From NCBI GenBank assembly GCA_005793025.1, contig SXQI01000073.1, forward strand, positions 1 through 6,873: DNA of 6,873 bases, written 5' to 3'. This document shows positions 6,155-6,873 of the stretch, in pieces. The position numbers were made by a program, and so were the translations under genes. This stretch comes from Verrucomicrobiales bacterium. GTDB taxonomy: Bacteria; Verrucomicrobiota; Verrucomicrobiia; Limisphaerales; SXQI01. Below the pieces are notes generated by a model. That model saw only the letters and a program-made list of their open reading frames with translations, was not told where the DNA came from and did not search any database. Every line of letters starts with the position of its first letter. Within the stretch, counting starts at the first letter, position 1.

Positions 6155-6873
6155 ATGAAGAAATTGATTGTCATAGTCGCAGCTCTTGGCTGTGGAGTTT
6201 GGGTTGTGGTGACGAAATTGCCCGCAATTAAAGGGTTTTTTGTCCCTGCTCAGAACACGCAGCAGATCAGCACGACCATCGCCGAAGTTCGAGATATTCG
6301 GTTCAATGTGAGCGCGGCAGGAGAAATCGGCCCAGCGGAACAAGTCTCAGTCAAACCGGAGATCAACGGTAAAATTGACCAACTGGCGGTCGATTTGGGT
6401 GATCATGTCAAGAAAGGTGCGATTCTCGTTTCGTTGGATGATAAGGAATTGCAAAACAAACGTTCCTCATACCTCACGGATATTGAGCGCAGTAAGCTGC
6501 AGTTGGAACAGGCGGATCGGAATTTTCGGCGGGCTGAAGAATTGTTTAAGGGTGGGCTTTTACCTAAACAAGACTACGAGAATACTAGGACGGATTTTGC
6601 CTTGGCAAAAAACTCGCTGGAACGGGCGCAACGTGAATTGGCAATTCTCGAGGAGCAACTGACGAAAACCAAAATCATCGCGCCGTTTGATTGCACGATT
6701 TTAACTCGCCCGGTTTCGATGGGACAGGCGGTCTCTGGTTCGGGAGGCTTCAACAGCGGAACTGAAGTGCTCACCATCGCGGATTTGAACGCAATGGTAA
6801 TCAATGCACACATCAACCAAGCAGATATCACCCGCCTGAAAGTTGATCAGGAAGTTGAAGTAACGCTCGAAGC
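6155..6873 (+). CDS. Periplasmic adaptor (HlyD/MacA-type membrane fusion protein), C-terminal part missing
   Basis: These proteins bridge an inner-membrane transporter (MacB-type ABC or RND pump) and an outer-membrane channel in Gram-negative cells. 239 codons are visible, from an ATG at 6155; the gene runs off the right edge and family members are about 350-450 residues. Residues 3-20 form a hydrophobic N-terminal anchor after MKK. A first half-lipoyl segment (about 53-97, with VSVKPEINGKIDQLAVDLGD and VKKGAILVSLDD) is followed by a charged coiled-coil hairpin (about 97-170, turn near GGLLPKQDYE at 123-132). The second half-lipoyl segment KIIAPFDCTIL (173-183) through VLTIADL (215-221) comes next, then the beta-barrel start ending in TRLKVDQEVEVTLE. 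The last part resembles the MacA branch. GGGA lies one base before the ATG, too close for a normal ribosome site. The transported substrate cannot be inferred. Confidence 0.88.
   Translation, partial: MKKLIVIVAALGCGVWVVVTKLPAIKGFFVPAQNTQQISTTIAEVRDIRFNVSAAGEIGPAEQVSVKPEINGKIDQLAVDLGDHVKKGAILVSLDDKELQNKRSSYLTDIERSKLQLEQADRNFRRAEELFKGGLLPKQDYENTRTDFALAKNSLERAQRELAILEEQLTKTKIIAPFDCTILTRPVSMGQAVSGSGGFNSGTEVLTIADLNAMVINAHINQADITRLKVDQEVEVTLE

Noticed and set aside
6185..6196. Possible lipobox (ALGC at residues 10-13) in the adaptor N-terminus
   Set aside because: The hydrophobic run continues past the cysteine (GVWVVVT) and the -3 position is Ala, which fits a transmembrane anchor better than a lipoprotein signal.

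Overview
The window reads as an ordinary stretch of bacterial chromosome holding housekeeping and metabolic genes, close to 50% G+C, with tightly packed genes and no sign of mobile DNA, CRISPR, tRNA or rRNA. The gene order rplM-rpsI followed by argC-argJ, the ArgJ variant with an insertion before its self-cleavage site, and the near absence of Shine-Dalgarno sequences make me lean towards the Verrucomicrobiota or a related PVC-group bacterium. That is a recollection-based guess, not something the sequence proves.

Left part, minus strand, positions 1-3766. Reading in the direction of transcription, the first gene is a glucosamine-6-phosphate deaminase-type gene (nagB-like). Then come the ribosomal protein pair rplM-rpsI, closed by a clear intrinsic terminator. 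Last is the arginine biosynthesis pair argC-argJ, with argJ running off the left edge. A plausible argC promoter starts directly after the rpsI terminator, so the ribosomal and arginine units look separately transcribed. ArgC (NADPH-dependent reduction of N-acetylglutamyl phosphate) and ArgJ (transfer of acetyl from N-acetylornithine to glutamate) belong to the cyclic arginine pathway.

Right part, plus strand, positions 3878-6873. It starts divergently from the nagB-like gene with mutY (A/G mismatch adenine DNA glycosylase), which has no usable ATG start. galE (UDP-glucose 4-epimerase) follows after 25 bases. After a 176-base gap with no recognisable content comes the first 239 codons of a periplasmic adaptor (HlyD/MacA-type membrane fusion protein), which runs off the right edge. 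The nagB-like and galE products both act in amino-sugar/nucleotide-sugar metabolism, but they are on opposite strands and nothing shows that they are co-regulated.

There is no gene-free stretch over 300 bases. I do not see a new biological system here. The items worth checking are small: the ArgJ insertion, active-site or gate variants in the NagB-like protein, GalE and MutY, and a run of genes that appear to have very short leaders without Shine-Dalgarno sites.
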